Translations under genes and position numbers: made by a program | Assembly (NCBI RefSeq): GCF_963678635.1 | Contig: NC_087067.1 | Location: 55,240,456-55,304,455 of the forward strand | Direction: 5' to 3' | Source of the DNA: Symsagittifera roscoffensis | Taxonomy: Eukaryota; Xenacoelomorpha; Acoela; Convolutidae | Length of the DNA stretch: 64,000 bases | The notes under the pieces: generated by a model | What the model was told of the DNA's origin: nothing | What the model saw: only the letters and a program-made list of their open reading frames with translations | Database searches by the model: none | Shown: one piece after another, positions 46,419 to 56,670 of the stretch | Layout of the letters: each line of letters starts with the position of its first letter | Numbering within the stretch: the stretch's first letter is position 1

Positions 46419-46961
46419 TCATTTTGCGACCTTTTCCGGGTAAACTCCAGCCATTTCTGACCCGTATTGATTGCCGCTTCTTATGGCGATTTCAATGGCT
46501 TCCGCTGTTCCGCTAACAAAGTTCCTTTTCACCACCTCCTTAAACAGGTTCTCCAAATCCAATGATGCCGCCTTTCTCGATCCTTTCTTGTTCATTTTTA
46601 TGCCCATACGTTGATTAATGAGAAGACAATCTTCCTCCGCATTGAAAATAACTGCAGCCAATTTTCGTCCGAAAATCGATGCACCCTCAGAGGGATCCAC
46701 CGTCATTAAATCAACCAGTGCGTCCCCTTTCCCAAACCAGATGGGCTCATCGCTTTCACGTTGTGGCAGTGGTCCAAGCTTAGCGGATGCAGATGGCTTA
46801 CTCTTTCTCATGATCGAAGCGAATCTATCTTTCAACTTCTTGTTTTCTGAAGCTGACTTTGTGGCATGCTCTGCGTTGATCTTATTAAGTTCGGCGAATT
46901 TTGCCACTACAACATCCACAAGCTCCTTTGAATCCAAACACTGACACTCTTTTTTCATTTC
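46419..46961 (-). CDS. BEN-domain-like protein 2
   Basis: 179 residues from the ATG at 46,958 to 46,419. After a helical, Lys-rich start the C-terminal two thirds parallel BEN protein 1: IWFGKGDALVDLMTVDPSEG, ASIFGRKLAAVIFNAEEDCL and LENLFKEVVKRNF, ending with GVYPEKVAK (compare RRKYPGKL in protein 1). The two are paralogues with low identity. An acceptor-like TTTAAAG ends three bases before the ATG; an upstream exon is therefore possible. Same strand as its neighbours; DNA binding is inferred. Confidence 0.55.
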   Translation of the reverse strand, partial: EMKKECQCLDSKELVDVVVAKFAELNKINAEHATKSASENKKLKDRFASIMRKSKPSASAKLGPLPQRESDEPIWFGKGDALVDLMTVDPSEGASIFGRKLAAVIFNAEEDCLLINQRMGIKMNKKGSRKAASLDLENLFKEVVKRNFVSGTAEAIEIAIRSGNQYGSEMAGVYPEKVAK

Positions 46962-47105
46962 CTTTAAACAAACAAAACAATTTAGATAAATATCCTTTTT
47001 GATCAGCTCCGACGCTGTTTTTTTTCAAATTTCAAAATTTTTGCAATTGAATTATCAGTTATATTTTTGAGTTCAACAATTTATCGATTCAAGAACGTAA
47101 GCAGC

Positions 47106-47538
47106 TTAAGCTGAACTCATGAGAATACTAGCCGGACTAATGGGCGCTGAATTGTCTAGAAGGTTGACTTCCGGCTCAAGGTCGTCTTCCAAGTTGACTT
47201 CCGGTTCTTTCCTTGGCTTCTTCTTGTTAACCTTTTCATCAGCATGTTTCGCAGACTTTCGCTTTTTTGCCTTGCCTGACACCACAAGGTTTTCTACAGA
47301 AGCGTCTCTCTCAACATCTTGCGGGTGCTCATTGCCAACATATGAAGCATTTTCCTTGTTGCAGTCACGATCTCTAAAGCAGACAATTACACTAAGATGG
47401 TAGTTAAACAGGGACCACAAAACTTGAACCAAATATTTTTTGTATGATCTTTTCGTCTTTCATGTATAAAACTTCTCAAAAAGCTGAAATGGAAGCGTTA
47501 AAGTCAACGTACTCTATAAAGCTCACATGCTTGAGCAT
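47106..47538 (-). CDS. Small basic nuclear-type protein, two exons (tentative)
   Basis: Exon 47,373-47,106 follows a CTGCTTTAG acceptor and encodes a Lys-rich stretch (KAKKRKSAKHADEKVNKKKP) and an acidic EVNLEDDLEPEVNLLDNS tail. A first exon 47,538-47,513 with a GTACGT donor joins in the correct phase, giving about 97 residues. The frame is open further upstream into the minisatellite, so the start is uncertain. Possibly a DNA- or chromatin-binding accessory protein; no domain seen. Confidence 0.35.
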
Positions 47539-47576
47539 CACGTCGGGCTGTGTTCTTGTCCTCTCCTTTATTTTGA

Positions 47577-49090
47577 ATGGTCTGTTGGATGGCTGATTGG
47601 ACAGATGGCTCGGTAAATGGATGGCTGATTGGATGAATGGGAACGGATGGCTCGATGCATGGATGGATGCTTGGTTGGAAGAGCTGTTGGATGGATGGTT
47701 GTTTAGATGGGAGGTTGGATTGATGGCTTGATTGATAGATGGATGACTGGTTTGATGCATGGCTCGACGAATGTATATGGATGAATGGCTAGATGAAAGG
47801 ATGGATGGCTGGTTGAATGGACTGTTGGATGGATGGCTGTTTAGATGGGAGGTTGGATTGATGGCATGATTGATAGATGGATGACTGGTTTGATGGATGG
47901 CTCGATGAGTGTATATGGATGGATGGCTAGATAAATGACTTGGAAGCTGGTTGAATGAGCTGTTGGATGGATAGTTGGATGGATGGTTGGATGGATGGTT
48001 GGATGGATGGTTGGATGAAAGGTTCAATGAAAGGTTGGATGGACGGTTGAATGAAAGTTTGGATGGATGGTTGGATGAAAAGTAGGATGGATGGATTGAT
48101 GGATGGATGACTGAATTGACGGTTGGCTGAGTGATTGATCGGGAGGCTCTCTGAAAAGGCTGTTGAATGGAAGGTTAGATGAATGGGTTGATGGATAGAT
48201 GACTAGTTCGTTGGATGGATGACTGGTTTGTTGAATGGCTCGATGAATGTATATGGATGGATGGATAGATGAAGGGATGGATGGCTGGTTGAATGGGCTG
48301 TTGGATGGATGGCTGTTTAGATGGGAGGTTGGATTGATGGCATGATTGATAGATGGATGACTGGTTTGATGGATGGCTCGATGAGTGTATATGGATGGAT
48401 GGCTAGATGAATGACTTGGAAGCTGGTTGAATGAGCTGTTGGATGGATAGTTGGACGGAAGGTTGGATGGATGGTTGGATGAAAGGTTGAATGGACTGTT
48501 GGATGGATGATTGTTTAGATGGGAGGTAGGATTGATGGCTTGATTGGTAGATGGATGACTGGTTTGATGGATGGTTCGATGAATGTATATGGTTGGATGG
48601 CTAGGTGGATGGATTGAAGGCTGGTTGAATGAGCTGTTGGAAGGATGGATAGTTGGAAGGAAGGTTGGATGGATGGTTGGATGAAAATTAGATTGAATGG
48701 ATTGATGAATGGATATTTGGTTTGATGGTTGGCTAGGTGAATGATTGGGAGGCTCTTGAAAAGGCTGTTGGATGGCTGATTGGATGGAGGGTTGGTTGAA
48801 TGGGCTGGTGTATGGATAGTTGTACGGATGGCTGGATTGATGGTTGGATGACTGACCTAATGGACGGCTAGACGAATGGAATGATCACTGGCTTGATGAA
48901 TGGCTGATTCGATAGATGGCTCGTTGAATAGATGACTGGTTCGATGGATGTGTATGGATGGATGAATGGTCTCTTGGATGGCTGATTGGGTAGATGGCTC
49001 GGTAAATGGATGGCTGATTGGATGAATGGGAAGGGATGGCTGGTTGGATGGATGGATGCATGGATAGATGTATGACTTGATGAATGGCTG
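47577..49090 (-). repeat. GGATGGAT-type minisatellite, 1.5 kb
   Basis: A long array built from tggatgga and variants (ggctggttga, atggttggatgg), with blocks of about 500-600 bases repeated (compare 47,690-47,960 with 48,295-48,500). The minus-strand open frames with SNHPSNHPS repeats are a consequence of the array. Confidence 0.9.
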
Positions 49091-50318
49091 GATAAAACAT
49101 TGCTAGATTAATAGGAGTCAATGTGCTAGGTTAATATCACGTCATGTCATTAAGACAAATGAACTTTAGAGTATTTCAAATTATCTGTTTGAATCTGACT
49201 TAAAAACAATTGATTATGATTAATATTAAGCGGGTTTTATATCTCCAAAAAATATTTGTGGAGAATGGAGTGTAGCGTCATCTCATAGTCACATCAAAAA
49301 CGCCGGACAACAAATTTCATTATCCATGAAAATCGCCACGAGCAAAACCAAATACATTTTAATGCATTAAGTAGACAGACATACAAACTTCTGTATAGAA
49401 GCATACAAAATGATACAGAATCCAAGAAGCACCCATAAAGTCAACAAAGGTAACAAGAAAACGAGTCACGTATAGATAGAAAATGTTGAGATAGTTAAGT
49501 TTAGTAGTGGTGTTTGCAAATTTCAAGATCTTAAGCCCCACCTTAACTTCATGCACTAAAAATTACATGGGCGCGGTATCATATTAAAGCGGTAATAAAA
49601 ATCTTTGCATCGCAAATGATCCTGAGCAAATCTAGGGAGTATTCGACTCATCGTGGCCCCCTGCGCTGTAACTCAGAAGCATCCACAGGGTGGGTAATAT
49701 CTTTACATTACATCATCAGAGCAAATTACTCCGCAAAACTCACCCTTGAAGGTCGCCTTCTTGCCGGATGTCAAATAACTAACTATTTTCGATTGTGTCA
49801 GGCCAACATTAGTATCTGACCAATGAATGTATTTTTTAGCTCTAGAGTGGCATAAGGGGGAGAATAAAGGGGTTTCAATAAGCAATATTAAAAGGGAATC
49901 TGTATGATTGGATATCGTTTGAATAAAATTGGAATAAATATTTCTACTGGGGCAAAGCACAATTCACACGGTATTCGACAAAAGAAACGGTTGTGGTTTG
50001 TGAAGAAAATGATAAATACACTGGTGAAATGGCTGTTGTGAATACACTGTAACCATTTAGTTTAGCAACTAATCTGAAAAAAAACGAACACAACTTAAAA
50101 AGAAACAGCAAAATATAACTGGCTTGCTTCTAAATCCCTGCAATTACAATAAAAACAATATGAAAGAACAGGGTGTTTTTATTCTCATAACTCACGGGAT
50201 ATTTCGAACAAAACCTTCATTCACAAAGAGGCGAAGCGATAGAAAACAAGGAAGCGGCTACAGTTGTATACAATAACGAGCCAAAACAAAGGAATGTGAA
50301 ACCAGCATCGAAAGAAGA
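49091..50318. other. Non-coding spacer
   Basis: No supported gene. Open frames here are short and without motifs or splice sites. Confidence 0.4.
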
Positions 50319-50544
50319 GGCTCTTTTCCAGGCCCCTCCCCTTTCAAAACACCGAGTTTTATTATTACGGCTATTATTACGACGTATTATTACGGTTAAA
50401 TGCGTGATTTTACGCTGTAGAATATGAGGAACAAGTTTGTTCAGAATTGTCGATTTGTTCACCACGCCAAATTTCATTGCGTTATGACAACGTTAAATAG
50501 GTTTTTCAAAAATGAATTGGAAAGGGGGGAACTGGAAAAGAGCC
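50319..50544. mobile_element. MITE with GGCTCTTTTCCAG inverted ends
   Basis: Starts ggctcttttccaggcccctc and ends ggggggaactggaaaagagcc, an inverted pair of about 25 bases enclosing 226 bases without a gene, the form of a miniature inverted-repeat element. Relatives at 35,317 (half) and perhaps 34,606. Target duplication not resolved. Confidence 0.7.
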
Positions 50545-50689
50545 TAAGAAGAATAATCACGCGTTATTAAATCTGGTAATATATTAGCAGGGAAAGTAAT
50601 ATAAAATTTGTTAAAAATAAATCAATTTATTAATTATAAATTAATTAATAATATTAAGCCGAAAATTAAAAAAAAAGTATCAAATCCCC

Positions 50690-51200
50690 CACACCCTCAA
50701 ACAAACAAACACAAACAAACTTATTTCACCCGTCAAATGAAACAATATTACGCACTATACTGATATAATATCCGCTAAAACCTATTAGGCCAAAAAAAAA
50801 GAAAATAAAATTAACGGAAAAAAAATTAAGACAAGTTTATAAATTTTTAAGTCCCCCACACGCTAAAGTACACCCACAAAAACAGTTTTTCGAATGTCTA
50901 ACGGTGCAAAAGGAGGCCAATATACCGATGAAATATTGGCCAAAATAAATTAAGACAACAAACTAAAATTAAAAAGGCGAAAAAAATTCAAAACAATTCA
51001 AGGCTCCTAAAAAGTCATGAAGTCGCCTCACCCTCATAACACATGCACACACATTAAAATCGATTGTCCAACGCTATGGCGCCATATCAAGTCACAAAGC
51101 CGATATAATACGCGCCGAAACTTATCAAGCCGCAAAAAAAAGGAAACTTAAACAAATCAGGTTGGTGAGAGAACAACCTACCTAAAAAGATATATTCGTA
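50690..51200. repeat. Diverged tandem repeat, about 165 bases, three units
   Basis: Units recognisable by cccccacaccctc, cccccacacgct and cgcctcaccctc starts (near 50,687, 50,853 and 51,023) and a later ggccaa or caagccgc block. AT-rich; no gene. Confidence 0.5.
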
Positions 51201-51410
51201 TAAAAAACTAACATGCAGAAAATATTAACTTGTAGCGGTGAATCTGTTGCTCACAGAGGCTTCCAGGAAATGAGACAAGTTGAAAAGAAAGATTATTGAG
51301 CCTAAAATTATTTACGGGAAAAAGTTCCAGTGCCCCATTACAATATATTAAATTGCCCCATATTAAATTTGGTCTAGTGCCCCATAATTAAATAGTTTTT
51401 CATATACGGA

Positions 51411-53520
51411 ATGACATCACAACGCAATCGCATTGGATCAACGTCTGCTTGCAAATGTGACCACTGCGAAAGAAAACTGAAACACGATGATGCAACAGCT
51501 ATTGGTTGTCAGAAATGTGGAGGTTGGTTTCATAGAGTCTTACTTTCAGTTCTTATTGGTATTCTCTATTACACACAGCTCTTTCATCCTCTTCCAAACG
51601 TAAACATCAAAACGTTTTTTAATGGCACGATATTATTCATCTCACACAATGCATCTCAAAAGTATGCGAGCTTCAAATGAAAGAAAACCTAAACAAAATT
51701 GGAATTTAAGTTTATCTCTAAGACAAATGAGATTAAATTCTGATCTACCTGACTCTATTGAGCTTGATAAAATAAATTACATAGAAAGGTTCAATACTCA
51801 AGACTCAAAACATTGTTTTCAGTCTCTTAGATCGTTACGCCAAGCCTCTTCGTATCCCTCTGTCATGAAATTTGGTGAGAAAACTGCTACAACGCCCGAA
51901 TCTAAGGCACAATTGTTTAACGAGTTTTTTTTTGGATCAGTCTTTGGTCCGAAAGTGATTACTGATGTTATGTTTCCTTCCCTTGAAATCTTCCACCTGG
52001 AAGATGTTTTGTTTACAAACGCTGACGCTAAAAGACGTCTAGAAGCTTGTGATGATAGCTGCTCAAGGAGATCTGATGCGTTACCGTCTTTTGTCAAGAA
52101 ACATTGCTTCGAAATTTTGTCCCCACCGATCTGCATTTTGTTAATTTTAATCGTTTCTAGCTGTTTCTGGCCATCTGAATAGAATTATCACATGTTACAC
52201 CCTTTTACAGGTCAGGATCATCAAGTGATATCACAAACTATCGACCAATCAGTATTTTATCAAAAATTATTGCTGATTTTTGAGCGCATCTTGTTTGATT
52301 GCTTTTATCCTAAAGCCATGAAGATCATTAAACCACAGTAACATGGATTCATGAAATCTTGAAGTACTGTATTGCAGATAATAACTTATTTGGATCTTAT
52401 GTATGCCAACCTTGATAACAACCTTCCATGTTTATCTATCTATTTCGACATACAAAAGGTATTTGATTCAGTGCCCCAGTCATTTACTCTTATCAAAATT
52501 CTGTACCCTTGGCTTTGATTTTGATTTCATTAATCTGTTTACATCGTATCTTAATGACAGACGCCAATGCGTTAAGTTAGGAAACTCCCTATCCAACGTT
52601 GAAGATGCTACTTCTGGTGTCCCTCAGGGTAGCGTTCTGGGTCCTCTCTTCTTTTTGTTATTTATTGATGATCTTCCTCATGAATTTGATCATAGTGTTT
52701 AGTTTTCGTTTTGCGATGACTTCAAACTACACTCAACTTCATCGCGTGAAATTATTCAACGTGATATTGACACACTTTCTGAATGGGCAAAGTTAACTGG
52801 ACTTTCGTTTCATCCTTTAAAAACCAAGATTTTTGAGTTTTGGCTATCCACAAAAATTTTTACAATAGATAACGTTCCATTAGAATTTAATGAAGATATT
52901 GAAAATTTGGGCTTGATTATCAACAAACAAACTCAATTGGAGTTCGCATATTGACCTCAAACTTGCCAAAAGCAACAAAACTTTTTATTTTCTACGGAGA
53001 AATGTGCCTTTTCAAGTTAAACAGCAACGTAAACTTTTACTCTATCAATCATTACTTCTATCCGTGTTACTTTTTAGCTCCACTGCATGAATAACTTCAA
53101 TAAACAGCCTTTGCAGACTCGGAAGGTTTCAAAAACGCGTTCTTAAATGGGTGTCAAAATCGAATGACTATGACAAATGCCTACAGGTGCTCAACATGCT
53201 TCCTGTCTGCTACGAAACTATTCGTACTGATGTTTTTTTGTTATATAAAGTTTGGCACAAAGAAGTCGACATCACGATTGAATCGGAATTGATCAAGTCC
53301 ACAAACTCTACTCGTTCTGCTATTACAAATCAGTTTGCATTTAAACATACAAGACGAATCAAATCTGGCAACAACTTCTTCATCAGAGCTGTCCGTACTG
53401 CAAACGAACTTAAAAACTGAAAATCCTAAACTTTAAATCAACCGTACCCATTTTCTCAAAAGACCTTAAAAACTATCTTGTTCAAAAATGATCTTTTTTT
53501 AACCTAAACCATTCGTGTAC
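51411..53520 (+). pseudogene. Degenerate non-LTR retrotransposon (LINE) with PHD-like finger
   Basis: An N-terminal Cys/His finger (CKCDHCERKL with IGCQKCGGWFH, 51,444-51,530) resembles the PHD-type finger in ORFs of jockey/CR1-type LINEs. The endonuclease is deleted. The RT follows in broken frames: NYRPISILSK (52,226), YFDIQKVFDSVPQ (52,443), ATSGVPQGSVLGPLFFLLFI (52,609; motif with the conserved SGVPQGSVLGP) and FCDDFKL in place of the F/YADD catalytic box (52,711). Stops and frameshifts are frequent. It lies inside the giant element on the opposite strand to the transposase and is probably an insertion into it. Confidence 0.8.
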
Positions 53521-53659
53521 TTTCTTTTTCAATCAAAATGTTTAAGTTTAAATTGCCGATCGTAGTTTGCTAGTGTTTTGTTCAGTATTGTTATTTTCCT
53601 CGATCTATACATTCCATCTACTATCTATTTTACTTCATTTACTAAGAATGTAGGTCTTT

Positions 53660-53660
<1 letters not shown>

Positions 53661-53713
<53 letters not shown>

Positions 53714-53725
53714 TACTATACTAGC
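53661..53725 (+). repeat. (ACT)n microsatellite
   Basis: About sixteen uninterrupted ACT triplets then a decayed part. It lies about 140 bases after the LINE and may be its 3' simple-repeat tail. Confidence 0.9.
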
Positions 53726-53744
53726 TATTGCAAGGGTAATAAAA

Positions 53745-54600
53745 AATCAACCGTTTTTTAGAAATACAAAAAACTCAATCTCAGAAAAACAGACCACAAA
53801 CACAACAAGTAGCATTGAGCAAGCTTTTAACACTTCCCAGCGTCCACTAAGCCACCACCCGCAGTAACACTCCAATTATTTCGCGAACAAAACTGCCAAA
53901 AGGAATTGCATAAAGAAAATTTACCATTTTTTTGGAAACACGAAAAATTCAGTCTCAGAAAAACAAACGAGAAAGACAACAATTAGCATTGTGCCTGCTT
54001 TTAGTAGTTTTTCCGAGCGTCGACTACGCCACCACACGTAATTAGACACCGAATTTCTGAAAACAAAAATGCCAAAAGGAATTGCATTAGGAAAATCAAC
54101 CATTTTTTTTGGAAGAACGAAAAATTAAAACTCAGAAAAACAGACGAGAAACAGAACAACAAACATTGCGCAAACCTTTCGTTTTTCCTGAGCGTCTTCT
54201 AAGCCACTAGACCTAGTAAAACACCCAGTGAGCTAAACACAAAAAATGCCAACGGGAATAGCATTAAGAAAATCGACCAATTTTTTGAAAATACGAAAAT
54301 TTCGATCTCAGAAGAACTCACGAAAAACACATCTATCAGCATTAAGCAAGCTTTGATTTTTTCAAAGCGTGCACAAAGTCAAAACCCGTAGTTGGACGCG
54401 ATTTAATTTGAAAACACAATTTACCAAAAACAGGGTTGACATAGACAACATTGATTTTGGAAATACAAAATATTCAATCTCAGAAAAACAGACAAGAAAC
54501 ACAACAGCTAGCCTTGAGCAAGCTTTTAGTACTTTCCCAGCGTCCCCTAACACGCTTTCAGTTTTTTTTCAGGCGTTCACCAAAATGACAACTAATGGTT
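53745..54600. repeat. Satellite-like array, five units of about 175 bases
   Basis: The landmark tctcagaaaaacag recurs at 53,779, 53,953, 54,129, 54,306 and 54,478 (periods 172-177). Each unit also has agcattgagcaagcttt and gagcgtc-like parts. Units differ by 15-30 percent by eye. No coding function. Confidence 0.85.
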
Positions 54601-55139
54601 AGAGGTCAATTGAATTGAAAACAATCTGAAATGGTTATCATAAACTTTATCAAATTTTGAGGTATTAAAAAGATTAAACTTTTGTATTTTACAGGCAATA
54701 ATAAACTATACTTAAGAATAAATTGAAAACTGGCCACACCGCAAACAAATTTGGAATGGCAGTTAAGTCGACAAATTATAAACCGACAAAGTATAACCCG
54801 ACTAGTCAATTTTTCCGGATAAAATTTCAATTTCAAACGGTTAAAAACATGGTCCGGTCGGGAAGCAACCACTGACTTTAGTTTTCAAAGGCAATTGGAT
54901 TACCTCCAGAGCAAGCTTATAGTTGTTTCATAAACTTTTTTCAGAAGATTTAAAACAATTTTCGCTTTTATGAAATAAATGCTCATCATATAAATTTCAA
55001 ATATGAGAACTTTTTTTTATCATTTCAAAAGGAAATCTCGTTTTTTGACGTCCAAAGCGCTTCAATTGAACAATGAACGCTATTATTTCATTTGAATTTT
55101 TCTGAAAATCGTTTTCTGAGCTTTTTTGATTTTTTTTTT
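54601..55139. other. Non-coding stretch near the right end
   Basis: AT-rich, no supported gene or clear repeat. Confidence 0.4.
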
Positions 55140-55749
55140 CAATCGGAAAAATGCTTATCATACAATTTTCATATATGGAAATTGTATGATAACCATTTTT
55201 TTCATTCCAAACAGAAATGCTGTTTTCGATGAAAAAAGACCTAAATTGAGCAAAAAAAACGCTTTTCACTCATATGCAGCTTCTTGAAAAATATTTTAAA
55301 AAGATTTCTGAAAATTTAATAAAAAATGAAAAAAAATGCTTATCATACAATTTTCATATATGGGAATTGTATGATAAGCATTTTTTTCATTACAAACTGA
55401 AATGCTGTTTTCTATGAAAAAAGACTTACATTGAGCAAAAAAACGCTTTTCAATCATATTTAGCTTCTTAAAAATATTTTCAAAAGATTTCTGAAAATTT
55501 AATCAATAATGAAAAAAATGCTTATCATACAATTTTCATATATGGGAATTGTATGATAAGCGTTTTTTTCAAAAAACAAAAACCTCAATTTTTTCATCAT
55601 CAGACTGTTTTAATAGAGTCAAACAGCCGCAGAAACGGGTTTAAATCTTTTTTCAACCATTTTTCAAAATTGTATGAAAATTGTATGACAAGCATTTTTC
55701 CACACGCTTGATGTATGGAATTGTATGATAAGCATTTTCGGTGTATGGA
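55140..55749 (+). repeat. Right subterminal palindromic repeats, about 183-bp units
   Basis: Palindromes made of gcttatcatacaattttc, atatatggg and aattgtatgataagc start at 55,153, 55,338 and 55,520, embedded in tandem units of 182-185 bases that also share aaatgctgttttc and tgagcaaaaaaa. A fourth, broken set of tgtatgacaagca and ttgtatgataagca motifs lies at 55,660-55,735. The arms could form hairpins of about 15 base pairs and are candidate sites for the element's DNA-binding proteins. Confidence 0.85.
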
Positions 55750-55761
55750 GGTCAACCCGGG
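55750..55761 (-). repeat. Right terminal inverted repeat
   Basis: GGTCAACCCGGG, the exact inverse of 28,675-28,686, followed by the AA target duplication and the continuation of the 4.46-kb unit. Confidence 0.9.
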
Positions 55762-55763
55762 AA

Positions 55764-55853
55764 GATCCGGCCGAGACTCGAATCCCAGAGCTCAAAAGGC
55801 AAAAACAGCCGCATTACCTCTGGGAGAAGTAGGAAGGAACCCGGTAGATGCAA
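55764..55853 (-). repeat. tRNA-derived repeat (B-box), copy 2
   Basis: Same sequence as 24,213-24,302; starts two bases after the giant element's right target duplication. Confidence 0.4.
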
Positions 55854-56670
55854 ACGTTCATTAAGAAAGCAAGTTCAACTCCTAAAAATTTGTAAGAAAA
55901 GTTTTTTTTACGGAGAAAAAAGTCTAGTTCCCGATTACAAGACACACTGGAAAGTAAATACTGAAAAAAATCAGAGAGAGACAAAGAGGTTGAAAAGCAA
56001 AGAAAAAAATTATGGCTGAAGAGAGTGCTGAAAACTAGCAGAAGAAACAGGCAATAGAGAGAACGTTTTGTTTTGTATACAAAAAAGAAATATAGAGACA
56101 ATGAATATTTCTTAGAAGAAAGGGGAACCAACTAGTGTAAAAACATACTGTCACGTCAACGCCTAGACAACAAAAGCTGTGTCGTTCCCAAATTAGATAA
56201 TGCATAGATTTTAAAACGTAGGACCATAGAAAAATGGTGCCTTGATATATACTCTTCTTTGCTTGTTTAATTTCTTAAATGATAATTTTTCTATTTCTCA
56301 GAAATGCAAGTTTCATTTGAACGGACTATAATGAAAATTGTTTTGTCTTTCTTAGCAAAAAACTATCAAAATTACACTAGATTATACAATTTTTTGTTGT
56401 CAAAATTTTTACGATAGCCGAGATGTCACTACATGTAATATTTAAAAAAACCTGTAAAATTAAATCGATCTGAAACTAACACATCAACCTTTCAGACTCA
56501 ATCATAGAAGCAAAACAGAAACTCTCACCATTTGCGATGCAACCCAAATATTGAATGGCAGCTAGCCGAATGCCACCAGTCGAAAAACAATGCTGAGAAA
56601 ACATCAACCAAAAGGTTCACACGTTTGTCTCAAAATAAACTCAATCAAAAAAAGTCACAAAAAAAATAAA

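Larger units (their letters stand above)
28675..55761 (-). mobile_element. Giant CACTA/EnSpm-like DNA transposon, 27.1 kb, with SET-transposase and BEN genes
   Basis: Borders come from comparison with the empty site in the uninterrupted unit at 24,201-24,220: the insertion begins CCCGGGTTGACC at 28,675 and ends with its exact inverse at 55,761, between a doubled AA (28,673-28,674 and 55,762-55,763). Short perfect inverted repeats, palindromic subterminal repeats, a 2-bp target duplication and a DUF4218-like transposase fit animal CACTA/EnSpm or related elements. The minus-strand core cluster lies at 41,901-47,538. The remainder is mainly repeats and cargo. Strand is given by the transposase. 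Most CACTA elements are far shorter, so size and gene set are exceptional. Confidence 0.85.

Noticed and set aside
47476-48027. Protein with SNHPSNHPS repeats
   Set aside because: It is translation of the GGATGGAT minisatellite; only the last 25 residues are outside the array.
55153-55561. CRISPR array
   Set aside because: Repeats are palindromic with spacing of about 183 bases, the spacers are themselves repeated, and the DNA is eukaryotic.
28675-55761. A Polinton/Maverick, a fungal-type Starship or an integrated DNA virus
   Set aside because: No protein-primed polymerase, retroviral-type integrase, capsid, packaging ATPase or tyrosine recombinase was seen; a 2-bp target duplication and short inverted repeats fit a CACTA-like element better.
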